64,000 bases of DNA from positions 1-64,000 of the forward strand of contig BGOK01000003.1 of NCBI GenBank assembly GCA_003569205.1, written 5' to 3'. Made by a program: the position numbers and the translations under genes. Below, piece by piece: positions 18,739-27,507 of the stretch. The DNA comes from Verrucomicrobiota bacterium (lineage in GTDB: Bacteria; Verrucomicrobiota; Verrucomicrobiia; Opitutales; UBA953). The notes below the pieces were generated by a model. It was given only the letters and a program-made list of their open reading frames with translations, was not told the DNA's origin and ran no database searches. Positions within the stretch are counted from its first letter, which is position 1. Every line of letters starts with the position of its first letter.

Positions 18739-20283
18739 ATGCGCTTCCCCACGCTGCTTGCCCTGTTCGCGACTTTGGCCCTCACGGCCGCAGAGCGCCC
18801 TAATATCATCGTTATTTTAGCCGATGACCAAGGGCTCGGCGATGTCTCGGCCTATAACCCGAAGGGTAAAATCCCGACCCCCCATCTCGACCGCTTAGCC
18901 GCCGAGGGCATGCGCTTTACCGATGGGCATACGACGTCGGGGGTCTGCACGCCTTCCCGCTATAGCTTACTAACCGGGCGGTACCACTGGCGCACCCGCC
19001 TGCAGAGTGGCGTGCTGGGTGGCTATTCTCCTCCGCTGATTGCGAAAGATCGCCTGACCGTCGCAGGGTTCCTTAAGCAGCAAGGCTACGGCACGGCTTG
19101 CTTCGGTAAGTGGCACCTCGGGATGTCCTTCGCACTCAAGGCCGGTGGGGTCGCCGACGATAAAGGAGTCTTTGATGGCCCCGGCGCCAAGGTTGGCCAG
19201 GAAGTTAATTACGCCGCCGATATTAAGGACGGTCCGCTCGACCACGGCTTCGACCAATTCTATGGCATCAGCGCTTCGCTCGACATGCCGCCGTTTGTCT
19301 GGATCAAGGATCGGCGCACAACGGAGATTCCGTCTGCCACCAAGACGTGGCTTCGCTCGGGTCCAGCCGGCCCGAAGTTCGAAGCCATCGACGTGCAGCC
19401 GGGCTTGATCGATCAAGCCATGGCTTACGTCACGGCCCAGAAGCAGGCCGCCCCGCAGAAGCCCTTCTTTATCTACCTGCCGCTGGCCGCCCCGCACACG
19501 CCCATCGTTCCGACCAATGAATTCAAGGGTTCCAGCGGCCTCAACCCGTACGCTGACTTCGTGCGGCAGGTCGACGCAGACGTCGGTCGGCTCATGGCTA
19601 AGCTCGAGCAACTGGGTTTACGCGAGAACACGCTGATCGTCTTCACGGCAGATAACGGTTGCTCCCCCGCGGCCAAGATCGATGAGCTCCAAGCGAAGGG
19701 CCATGAGCCCAGCTATCTCTACCGCGGCCATAAAGCCGACATCTTTGAGGGCGGCCACCGCGTCCCCTTCATCGTCCGTTGGCCCGCCCAGGTGAAGCCT
19801 GGGAGCGTGAACCCGCAACTCATCGGACAGATTGATTTCTTGGCTACCTTCGCCGAGGCACTCGGCGTGCCCGTGCCGGCTGGTGCCGGTGAAGACAGTG
19901 TATCTTTTCTGCCAGCTCTACTCGGCCGCGAGGGTCCCCTCCGTCAGTCCATCGTGAGCCAATCCATCAACGGCAGTTTTGCGATCCGCGATGGGCAGTG
20001 GAAGTTGGCGCTCTGCGCAGGCTCTGGCGGCTGGAGCGTCCCTAAGCCCGGGTCTAAGGAAGAGAAAGGCCTGCCGGAATTCCAACTTTACGACCTAGCG
20101 ACCGACCTAGGAGAGAAGACGAACCTCGCGGCCCAGCACCCCGAGCGGGTTGTGGCCATGAAGGCCGCCTTGCAGGCGATGGTGGACCGCGGACGGAGCA
20201 CCCCGGGCCCCGCCCTGGCCAACGACGTCCCGTGGTTTTGGTCAAGAAAACCGGCAATAAGAAGCAGCAGGATAAGTAAGTAA
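18739..20283 (+). CDS. Secreted sulfatase (arylsulfatase family)
   Basis: Formylglycine-type sulfatase that hydrolyses sulfate esters, probably on a polysaccharide. The ATG at 18739 opens a signal peptide (MRFPTLLALFATLALTAAE); the upstream part of the ORF is repeat sequence. Metal-binding Asp29-Asp30 lie in ILADDQGLGD, and Cys70 in CTPSR is the residue oxidised to formylglycine. The GKWHLG and TADNG motifs are also present. The extreme C-terminus reads VPWFWSRKPAIRSSRISK, which looks frame-shifted: adding one base at about 20231 gives VPVVLVKKTGNKKQQDK and a stop at 20279. The PVC-type heme dehydrogenase follows after 52 bases. No maturase gene is visible. Confidence 0.92.
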   Translation: MRFPTLLALFATLALTAAERPNIIVILADDQGLGDVSAYNPKGKIPTPHLDRLAAEGMRFTDGHTTSGVCTPSRYSLLTGRYHWRTRLQSGVLGGYSPPLIAKDRLTVAGFLKQQGYGTACFGKWHLGMSFALKAGGVADDKGVFDGPGAKVGQEVNYAADIKDGPLDHGFDQFYGISASLDMPPFVWIKDRRTTEIPSATKTWLRSGPAGPKFEAIDVQPGLIDQAMAYVTAQKQAAPQKPFFIYLPLAAPHTPIVPTNEFKGSSGLNPYADFVRQVDADVGRLMAKLEQLGLRENTLIVFTADNGCSPAAKIDELQAKGHEPSYLYRGHKADIFEGGHRVPFIVRWPAQVKPGSVNPQLIGQIDFLATFAEALGVPVPAGAGEDSVSFLPALLGREGPLRQSIVSQSINGSFAIRDGQWKLALCAGSGGWSVPKPGSKEEKGLPEFQLYDLATDLGEKTNLAAQHPERVVAMKAALQAMVDRGRSTPGPALANDVPWFWSRKPAIRSSRISK

Positions 20284-20335
20284 CGGGAACATTTGCCCTC
20301 GGTCGGGGACAGGTTCTAGTAGACCCCTTACCCCG

Positions 20336-22896
20336 ATGAAGGCCCCCCTTTCCCTTTACTTTACCGCCGTTTGCTTGTTGGCCGCCCCCGCCGCGTTCGG
20401 CCTCAACAAGGGCAACGCCGGGCCGGAGGAGGTCACGTTAAAATTCAAGCTCCCCCCGCCCCCGTGCTCTCGCCCGAAGAGGCCTTGAAGACTTTCAAAA
20501 TCGAAAAGGGTTTCCGCATCGAGCTCGTCGCGTGTGAGCCGATGATTCAATCGCCTATCGCCATTAGCTTCGACGATCAGGGCCGGATGTTCGTCGTCGA
20601 GATGCGTGGCTACATGAACGATGTGAACGGCGCCGGCGAGAAAGACCCCTCAGGGCGCGTGTCGCTGTTGGAAGACACGAAGGGCACGGGTCGCATGGAT
20701 AAGGCCACGGCTTTCGTTGACGGGCTCGTCATGCCTCGTTCCGTCCTCGCGGTGAACGGGGGCGCTCTCATTGGTGAATCCCCTAACTTATTTTTCTATA
20801 AGGACACCAAGGGCACGGGCGTCGCCGATGTGCGGACGGTCGTCGCGACCGACTACGGCACCCGCGGCGGTCAGCCGGAGCACATGGCCAACACGCCGAC
20901 CTGGGCGATGGACAATCGTATTTGGAGCGCGGGCTACGGCACGAGCTTCCGCCTTAACGCTGGTACTTGGCAGCGCGGGGCTGGCTTGGGCCGCGGGCAG
21001 TATGGCCTTTGTCAGGACGATGTGGGTCGCCTGTATTACAACTATAATTCCGACCTCCTCCGCACGGATCTCCTCCCAGCTGGCGCGTTTGCACGCAATC
21101 CACTCCTGCGCAATGTGACGAGCATCAATAGCCGCGTCGTTGCCGATCAGGCGGTCTTCCCAATCCATCCGACTCCTGGCGTGAACCGGGGTTACGACGC
21201 GAGCACCTTGCGACCCGACGGCACGCTGGCGAAGGCCACCGCGACGTGTGGCGCAGTCGTTTATCGGGGCGATCTCTTTGGCCTGGCTTTCCGCGGCAAT
21301 GCCTTCATTCCTGAGCCCGCTGCCAATGTCGTGAAGCGTATCGTGCTCACGGAGAAGGACGGCGTAGTGACGGGGGAGGCGGCCGTACCCGGTCAGGAAT
21401 TTCTGGCTTCGACCGATGAACGCTTCCGCCCCGTGCAGGTCGTCAACGGGCCCGATGGGGCGATCTATATCGTCGATATGTATCGCGGGATCATCCAGCA
21501 CCAGGGCTTCCTGACGCACTACCTCATCGCGAACATCAAGGACCGGAAACTCGAGCAGCCTGTAAACCACGGCCGGATCTGGCGCATTGTCCCAGAGAAG
21601 GCTACCCAGGTCGCTGCAGTGAAAGTGCCCGCGGGCACGGCTGCGCGCGTGGAGCTACTCCGTCATCCTTCGGGCTGGGTCCGCGATACCGCGCAACGCC
21701 TGCTGGTCGAGTCGGGCGATGCCGCCGCCGTCCCGGCCTTACGCCAAGTACTGAAGACACCTGGTTCCGCGCAGGCTTTGGCTCGGCTCCACGCGCTCTG
21801 GACGCTGGAGGGCTTGAACGCGCTCGACGCCGACAGCTTGCGCACGGCGATCAAGGATGCCGATCCCCAGGTCCGCGCCGCGGGGGTGCGGCTTGCGACG
21901 CCGGATCTCTTGCCGGACCTGATTGCCCTGACGGGCGAGCAGGAAGTCATCGTGCAGGCGCACCTCGCCATTCGTCTGGGTGCCGTTACTTCGCCCGAAG
22001 CGGATGTGGCTTTGGCTAAGTTACTCGTGGCTCATGGCCAAAATACCTTGGTCCGCGAAGGCGCCCTCACCGGCATGCGTGGCAAGGAAACCGTCATTGC
22101 CAAGCTCGTTGCCGCCCAGGCGACGAAGGTGAACGCCGCTGGGGCCAGCTACATCGTCGAAGCCCTCGCCACGCTGGTATCGCAGTCCGGCAAGGTCGGC
22201 CCGTTGGAGGACATGTTGAACCTCGCTGCCGCGGTGGACAATCCGGCCATGCGCTTGGCGGTGGTCCGTGGCCTTGATCGCGGGGGTCGCGATTCGAAAG
22301 CGAAGCCGACCAAAGGCACCGACAAGGGCAAGGTTGCCAAGTTACTCTGGTTGCCGGCCGCGCCGGCGGCGATGGCGAAGCTCTCAACTACCCTCACCGA
22401 CAAAGAGGGTGCGGCTGCTCTCAAGGGCTTGAATGAACGGGTGATGTGGGTCGGCAAAGCTGGTGCGCCGAAGCCTCCCGTGGTCGCGCCTTTAACTCCA
22501 GCGCAAGTCGCTTCCTTTGAGCGTGGCCGGACGATTTATAACGGCCTGTGCGCGGGGTGCCACCAGCCGCATGGTTATGGCCTCGATGGTTTAGCGCCGC
22601 CGCTCGTTGATAGTGAGTGGGTCCTCGGTAAGCCCGACATTGTGGCGCTCATTATCATGAACGGACTCGGCGGCCCGGTGAAGGTGAGCGGCCGGACGTG
22701 GGACCTGAGCATGCCGCCGATGGCGCAGCTCAACGACGAGGACCTCGCCGCTGTCGTGACCTATGTCCGCCGCGAATGGGAGCATACCGCCACGCCGATT
22801 GACACCAAGTTTGTGAAAACTCTCCGCGATCAATTCGGCACGCATGCTTCGTGGTCCGCCGACGAACTCCGCCCGCCCGCCCCCGCGAAGAAGTGA
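20336..22896 (+). CDS. PVC-type membrane-bound dehydrogenase with HEAT-like region and C-terminal cytochrome c (frameshift near N-terminus)
   Basis: The ATG at 20336 begins a signal peptide (MKAPLSLYFTAVCLLAAPAAFG) in one frame. The rest of the protein is in the ORF that the track starts at 20371. The frame changes in the C-rich run at about 20452-20463, where one base seems lost or gained; just after it VLSPEEALKTFKIEKGFRIE is a normal family N-terminus. Domains in order: beta-propeller, sugar-dehydrogenase-like domain (residues ~40-400), helical HEAT-like repeats (~420-620), and a class I cytochrome c with CAGCHQPHG heme site near residue 735. Such proteins are a hallmark of Planctomycetes and Verrucomicrobia and often sit beside sulfatases; the substrate is not known. 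Periplasmic. Confidence 0.85.
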
Positions 22897-22930
22897 GCGC
22901 GAGCGAAGCTCGCGAGGGGGCAGGTGGAAA

Positions 22931-22983
22931 AGGTGCAAAGGTGCAAAGGTGCAAATCGGCCTACGGCCTGTGCAAAGGTAAAT
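22931..22983. repeat. TGCAAAGG core repeat, copy in spacer C
   Basis: Three leading GGTGCAAA units followed by TCGGCCTACGGCCTGTGCAA and AGGTAAAT. The sequence is the same as the copy at 14461-14512 through the end of the block. Confidence 0.9.
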
Positions 22984-23030
22984 AGTAAAACAGGCAGGGG
23001 CGTGGCTTCGCCGCGCCTGTATCTTCGCGA

Positions 23031-23117
23031 GGTAGGGTCAGCACTGCGTGCTGACCTAGCGGCATCGAGTTAAAAGAAAGGCAGGCAACTAGGTTGGCAC
23101 GCAGTGCCAACCCTACC
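23031..23117. repeat. GGTAGGG...CCCTACC-bounded double-hairpin element, copy C
   Basis: Starts GGTAGGGT and ends CCCTACC. It contains GTCAGCAC-TGC-GTGCTGAC (23037-23055) and GGTTGGCAC-GCA-GTGCCAACC (23092-23112), with the same GCAGGCAACTA linker before the second hairpin as copy B but a longer middle. Confidence 0.8.
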
Positions 23118-23170
23118 TTCCCCCTAGCCAACCATACTCTAGCCCCCCTTGTCCCCCCGTTCGCTACCAC

Positions 23171-23920
23171 TCACTCAAAACTAAACTCACTATCCAAGGA
23201 CTCGGGGGGTGGGTCGTCGCCGGCGAGGATACCGCGCACGAAGAGTTCGCGGTGCTCAGGGCAGGGGCCCAGTCGTCGTAGCGCTTCGATGTGATCTGGC
23301 GTGCCATAGCCCTTATGACGGGCGAACCCGTATTCCGGATAGCGTTTATCCAATTCGACTAACATGCGGTCGCGTTCGACCTTGGCGACGATGGAGGCCA
23401 GTGCGATGGCCAGGCTCTTGCCGTCACCGCCCTTGATTGATTCATGGGCCCAAGCGAATGGCCGTAAGGGCAGGCCGTCGACGAGGACGAGCATATTGCG
23501 CTCCTCGGTGCGGCCAAAGAGTTCACCTTCCGTACCTGCGGCCGGGAAGAGTGCCGCCAGCGATCCTTGGGCTAACTGGGCGATACAGCGGGCCATCGCC
23601 ATCCGCGTCGCTCCGAGGATATTGTGCGCTGAAATCTCCAGCACCGAGGCCTCCGCCCAGACCGCGCGCAGTTTGCCTTCGGCGTGCATCTCTGCAATCC
23701 GCGTGCGGAGTTCGGCCCGCTTTTCCGGCGAGAGTTTCTTGGAGTCATTGGCTCCGGATAGTTTCCGTATCCAAGCCACTTCGCCGTAGAACCCTGCGTC
23801 GAGCAGCACGGCCCCCGCTACCACGGGGCCGCAGAGCGGCCCACGACCAGCTTCATCGACCCCCGCGATACCCGGACGACCGGCGCCGCGCTTACGGTCG
23901 AAGGATGCCAGCGACGCCAT
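23171..23920 (-). CDS. rnhB: Ribonuclease HII
   Basis: Cleaves RNA in RNA/DNA hybrids and at single ribonucleotides misincorporated in DNA. The ATG at 23920 gives 249 residues; the 23 residues added by the longest ORF overlap the end of rnhC and are arginine/serine-rich noise. The type 2 RNase H signature GVDEAGRGPLCGPV contains Asp22-Glu23, and NDSKKLS and the later DGLP and KVERDRML motifs are present. It follows rnhC after only 4 bases, so the two are very likely co-transcribed. Confidence 0.94.
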   Translation of the reverse strand: MASLASFDRKRGAGRPGIAGVDEAGRGPLCGPVVAGAVLLDAGFYGEVAWIRKLSGANDSKKLSPEKRAELRTRIAEMHAEGKLRAVWAEASVLEISAHNILGATRMAMARCIAQLAQGSLAALFPAAGTEGELFGRTEERNMLVLVDGLPLRPFAWAHESIKGGDGKSLAIALASIVAKVERDRMLVELDKRYPEYGFARHKGYGTPDHIEALRRLGPCPEHRELFVRGILAGDDPPPESLDSEFSFE

Positions 23921-23924
23921 CGGA

Positions 23925-24935
23925 CTACTCCGCCTTCTTGCGGCGGATGAACGGTTTGGCTTCCGGCGGCGGGAGCCCCCGGACCTCATAGGCCGTGCGG
24001 AAGTGGAGCTTTGCGAAATTTACGAGAATCGCGGGGCCGAGGCGGCCGACGAGTTCGATGCCCGCTTCCTTGGCTTCGCGGCCCGAGCCCTTGGGGAGTG
24101 TCACGCCGCAGTCTTGCGATAGGCGGTCGAGCTCACGGACAAAACAAGCGCGGGCGACGATGGAAGCCGCCGCGACGACGGGGTCGGATTCCGCCTTGGT
24201 CCGCATGCGGAGGTCGAATTCGACGCCCTTGCGCGCGAGCTCCTTTTGCACCAGCGGTTCTTCCGAGAATTGGTCGAGCAGGCCCCACTGGGGGCGACGT
24301 TGGTGCTGGAGTTCAAAGTCCTTGAGGGCTTCTTCGCACGACGTCGCGTGCATCCAGCCGAGCAGGCGATTGAGGTTCTTGCCGAAGCGGGAGTGGAGCT
24401 CGTTATACTTCGCCATGCGTGCGAAGGTCGTCTTCACGGACACCCCGGGCGTCGTGCGGATAATGCGGTCGAGCTCAGCGATTTTCGTATCCGTCAGCTT
24501 CTTGGAATCTTTGATCCCGAGGCTGATCCATTCGCGTGTCATCTCGCCAGTCGCGATGACGCAGGCCGAAACCACCGGACCGAAAAGGTCGCCCTTGCCC
24601 GATTCGTCGAGCCCCGCGTGTTCCTCGAACCAATCGGGGTTCAGTTCCTCCTCATAGCCCAAGGTCGCCTGGCCGGTGACATCGGGCTCGACGCTGAATT
24701 TCACAAATTCCTCAGTGCCGCGGCCAGAGATGACGCACTTGCCGGACTTGTAATGGACCACGTTGACGTCGGGGCCCTTGAAGGCGAAGGCCGAATGGTC
24801 GACTGGGAAGGAGACCCAGCCCTTGCCGATAATAATTTGGCGCAGCTTCTCAGCCTGGGCCGCATCGAGCTTGAGGGTGTGCATGGCCACCTTCTTGGGT
24901 GCATCATCGGAGTCCTGCTTTGCCTTTCTTGCCAT
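23925..24935 (-). CDS. rnhC: Ribonuclease HIII
   Basis: Second type 2 RNase H, 336 residues from the ATG at 24935 (the ORF start at 24944 is a TTG). An N-terminal TBP-like substrate-binding domain (residues ~18-90, HTLKLDAAQAEKLRQII) precedes the catalytic domain with Asp110-Glu111 in GLDESGKGDLFGP; this DESGKGD form is typical of HIII and differs from the DEAGRG of HII. IKDSKKLTD and AAASIVARA are also present. It is divergent from mutY across a 47-base gap and is followed by rnhB. Having HII and HIII adjacent is unusual. Confidence 0.93.
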   Translation of the reverse strand: MARKAKQDSDDAPKKVAMHTLKLDAAQAEKLRQIIIGKGWVSFPVDHSAFAFKGPDVNVVHYKSGKCVISGRGTEEFVKFSVEPDVTGQATLGYEEELNPDWFEEHAGLDESGKGDLFGPVVSACVIATGEMTREWISLGIKDSKKLTDTKIAELDRIIRTTPGVSVKTTFARMAKYNELHSRFGKNLNRLLGWMHATSCEEALKDFELQHQRRPQWGLLDQFSEEPLVQKELARKGVEFDLRMRTKAESDPVVAAASIVARACFVRELDRLSQDCGVTLPKGSGREAKEAGIELVGRLGPAILVNFAKLHFRTAYEVRGLPPPEAKPFIRRKKAE

Positions 24936-24982
24936 GGGGACCAAGGTTTAGCCGAGTTGGCCCTCAAATCCAGCCCCATCCC

Positions 24983-26047
24983 ATGACGCCCCACGAACAA
25001 AAGCTGATTCCAGCCGCCGCGGCGTTCCGGAAGGCCTTGTTAGCGTGGTTTGCTCGCCACCAGCGCCCCTTGCCGTGGCGAACCGAGGTCTCGGCCTACC
25101 GGACCGTTGTTTCGGAGCTCATGTGCCAACAGACGCAGATTGCGACGGCTCTCCCATACTTTGAGCGCTGGGTGGCGCGTTGGCCTGACTTTCAGTCCTT
25201 GGCTCGGGCCCAAGAAGCCGACGTCCTCGCCGCTTGGGCGGGCCTCGGGTATTATACGCGGGCGCGCAACCTCCTCGCTCTCGCCCAGCAAGTCGCCGGT
25301 CGGCCGGAGCCGCGCACCGCTGCTGCGTGGCAGGGTTTTAAGGGCGTTGGTCCCTACACTGCGGCGGCCATCGCTAGCATCGCTTTTAACGAACCCGTGG
25401 CGGTCGTCGATGGCAACGTCGTCCGCGTGCTCGCGCGCGTCGGAGGCGTGAAGGAAAAGTTCAAAGATACCACGACGGCCGCAAAGTCATTCACGTCGCT
25501 GGCGAACGCCCTCGTCGACCCGAAGCGACCGGGTGATCACAACCAGGCCATGATGGAACTGGGGGCGACCGTCTGTCGCAAGGCCGCGCCCGACTGTGCG
25601 CACTGTCCCGTGGCCCGCTGGTGTGCGGTGAGTGGGCGAGCGGAAGCGGCGCAGCTACCCCGCTTCGAGCCCAAGGTGCGGAAGACGGCGGCAGTCACGC
25701 GCGCGTTGGTGCACCATCGGGGCAAGCTTCTCGTGCGGCGTAATCCGCGTGAGGCCCGGCGCTTAGCGGGGATGGCGGAGTTGCCGGAGCTGGCGACCTT
25801 GCGCAGCGTGGTGGCTAGTAAGCCGGCGTTGGTCCGCCGCCGCACCATCGGCAGCGTCACCTACGAGGAGACCTTGCGGGAAGTCGTCGTCACGACTGCT
25901 TTGATCCGTACGTGGTCGCAGGACGCCGAGTTGGAGTGGGTCGCGGTCACGGACTTAGACGCCGTGGCTTTGACGGGCCCGCACCTCCGCTGGGTCCGCG
26001 AGTGGCTTAGTCCAAGCGATCGACCAGCGCGCGGCAAACGGCCTTAA
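24983..26047 (+). CDS. mutY: A/G-specific adenine DNA glycosylase
   Basis: Removes adenine mispaired with 8-oxoguanine. The ATG at 24983 gives 354 residues and avoids overlap with rnhC. Visible are the catalytic Glu45 (SELMCQQTQ), the helix-hairpin-helix GFKGVGPYTAAAI, catalytic Asp143 (VVDGNVVRVLAR) and the 4Fe-4S ligands in C-x6-C-x2-C-x5-C (CRKAAPDCAHCPVARWC). The C-terminal third is a NUDIX-like lesion-recognition domain. The last 41 bases overlap the 3' end of the convergent PPK2-type gene. Confidence 0.94.
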   Translation: MTPHEQKLIPAAAAFRKALLAWFARHQRPLPWRTEVSAYRTVVSELMCQQTQIATALPYFERWVARWPDFQSLARAQEADVLAAWAGLGYYTRARNLLALAQQVAGRPEPRTAAAWQGFKGVGPYTAAAIASIAFNEPVAVVDGNVVRVLARVGGVKEKFKDTTTAAKSFTSLANALVDPKRPGDHNQAMMELGATVCRKAAPDCAHCPVARWCAVSGRAEAAQLPRFEPKVRKTAAVTRALVHHRGKLLVRRNPREARRLAGMAELPELATLRSVVASKPALVRRRTIGSVTYEETLREVVVTTALIRTWSQDAELEWVAVTDLDAVALTGPHLRWVREWLSPSDRPARGKRP

Positions 26048-27434
26048 GGACTGCCACGCGGGCGTGGCGTTTGTCGTCGCCGAGAATGACGTGCCACGGC
26101 GCGTGGGGCGTATCGGTGCGGGCAATCATGTCTTCCGCGGCGCGCAGGTTATCGTCCCACTTCTTGCGGTTACGATAATCCTCCGACGTCATCTTATGAC
26201 GCTTATGCGGCGAGTCTTCCCGGGCCTTAAAACGGCGCATCTGCTCTTCCTTGGAAATATTAATCCAGACCTTGAGCACGATCATACCGGTTTCCGCGAG
26301 GCGGGCCTCGTAGTCGTTGATCTCGGAATAAGCGCGGGCCCATTCGGCGTCGGTGGCAAAGCCCTCGACCCGTTCGACCATCACGCGGCCATACCAGGAG
26401 CGGTCGAAGATGGCGAGGTGGCCTGGGGCGGGCGTCTTATTCCAAAAGCGCCAGAGGTAGTGGCGGGCTTTTTCTTCCGGGGTCGGCGCGGGTATCGGGT
26501 AGACCTGATAGTGCGCGACATCCATCAGCCCGCAGAGACGACGAATCGCACCGCCCTTGCCGGCGGCATCGGGGCCCTCGAGGGCGAAGACGGTGCTCAG
26601 GCCCTTGGCGGCGGCGAGGCGGGTGAGTCGACCGAGGCGGGCCTGCAGCTTGGCAATTTGCGCCGAGTAGTCTTTTCGGTCCAGCGTGGGGTGGGCGGCG
26701 ACGCTTTCGAGGAGACCGCGCGGGCGGCCACTCGGTTTCTTGTGCTTCACTGCCGCGCGTCGACGAGAGGCCAAGGAAAGTTGGCGGACAATTTCTAAGC
26801 CCGCATGTAAGTCGCGGGCTTTCGTTTCGCCACCGAGGATTACCTTCCACGGGAGGTTGCGGCCAGCGGCGGTCGAGCGCAGGTTGCGCGCTAGCGTGTG
26901 CCCACCGTTTTTCGTCAGTAGCCAGTCATCGGCGGAGACGACCCAATCCCGAGCGTCGGTGTCTTCGACTTCGCGTAAGCGCTTACGCAGGGTTTTTTCG
27001 GGCGTCTCGATCCAGACCTTCACCACGGAATTACCATCGGCGGCGAGCATCTCTTCGAACTGCTTGAGTGCGCGGACGCGTTGGCGAAGCTTCTCGCCGG
27101 AAAGTTCATCCTTGGCGACAGCCAGCGCCGTCTGCGTCACCCAATCCCCGACCACCACCGTGATGGTGCCTTTGGCTGGCATCATTTGCCAGTACGGCCA
27201 GAGGAAGGGTCGGCCGCGGAGTTCGGCGGCGGCGCCATCAGGCGCGCAGATCCTGACCCGGCGGGAGTCGAACCACTCCGTCAGCTGGTTGGCGAGGGCC
27301 GAGGCGCCGAGGCGGTCGTTGCCACCAAGGAGGATGACGGCTCCGCGGCCAGTAGACACCAGCCTACGTTGGGCGGCGAGGAGGCGGAGGTGGAGCGCGG
27401 AGCGGGCGCGGTCAAGGGCGGAGCGGGAGACCAT
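26007..27434 (-). CDS. pap: Two-domain PPK2 family polyphosphate:AMP phosphotransferase
   Basis: 475 residues in two tandem PPK2 domains, the layout of polyphosphate:AMP phosphotransferase, which makes ADP from AMP and polyphosphate. The C-terminal domain (from about residue 250) keeps Walker A (EGPDAAGKGG) and the FDRSWYGR Walker B-type motif. The N-terminal domain has a broken P-loop (GGNDRLGASA in place of GxDxxGKG), so only the second domain should be active, as known for two-domain PPK2s. Start ATG at 27434. The 3' end overlaps mutY by 41 bases tail to tail. AMP is preferred by class analogy; nucleoside diphosphate use cannot be excluded. Confidence 0.88.
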   Translation of the reverse strand: MVSRSALDRARSALHLRLLAAQRRLVSTGRGAVILLGGNDRLGASALANQLTEWFDSRRVRICAPDGAAAELRGRPFLWPYWQMMPAKGTITVVVGDWVTQTALAVAKDELSGEKLRQRVRALKQFEEMLAADGNSVVKVWIETPEKTLRKRLREVEDTDARDWVVSADDWLLTKNGGHTLARNLRSTAAGRNLPWKVILGGETKARDLHAGLEIVRQLSLASRRRAAVKHKKPSGRPRGLLESVAAHPTLDRKDYSAQIAKLQARLGRLTRLAAAKGLSTVFALEGPDAAGKGGAIRRLCGLMDVAHYQVYPIPAPTPEEKARHYLWRFWNKTPAPGHLAIFDRSWYGRVMVERVEGFATDAEWARAYSEINDYEARLAETGMIVLKVWINISKEEQMRRFKAREDSPHKRHKMTSEDYRNRKKWDDNLRAAEDMIARTDTPHAPWHVILGDDKRHARVAVLKAVCRALVDRLD

Positions 27435-27485
27435 CGGGGGAAGGCGGTACCTTACCCCCTTTAACGGGGAAGGGAAGCGAGGACT

Positions 27486-27507
27486 CCGTCACGGCTGGGT
27501 GACGGCT
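27486..27507 (-). terminator. Hairpin just downstream of the Tat lipoprotein gene
   Basis: A CCGTCAC...GTGACGG stem with a short loop lies at the stop codon of the minus-strand gene ending at 27507. There is no T run after it, so intrinsic termination is doubtful; it may simply protect the transcript end. Confidence 0.4.

Larger units (their letters stand above)
22897..23170. repeat. Palindrome/repeat mosaic between the dehydrogenase and rnhB (spacer C)
   Basis: Convergent spacer with no gene. Immediately after the stop codon is a perfect hairpin CGCGAGC-GAA-GCTCGCG (22898-22914), then the TGCAAAGG block (22931-22983), GCGTGGC-TTC-GCCGCGC (from 23000), and the double-hairpin element 23031-23117. 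The remaining ~50 bases are C-rich and unremarkable. Confidence 0.85.

Noticed and set aside
14342-23170. Insertion sequence or prophage
   Set aside because: No transposase, integrase or phage gene occurs in or beside the repeat spacers; only short non-coding elements are seen.
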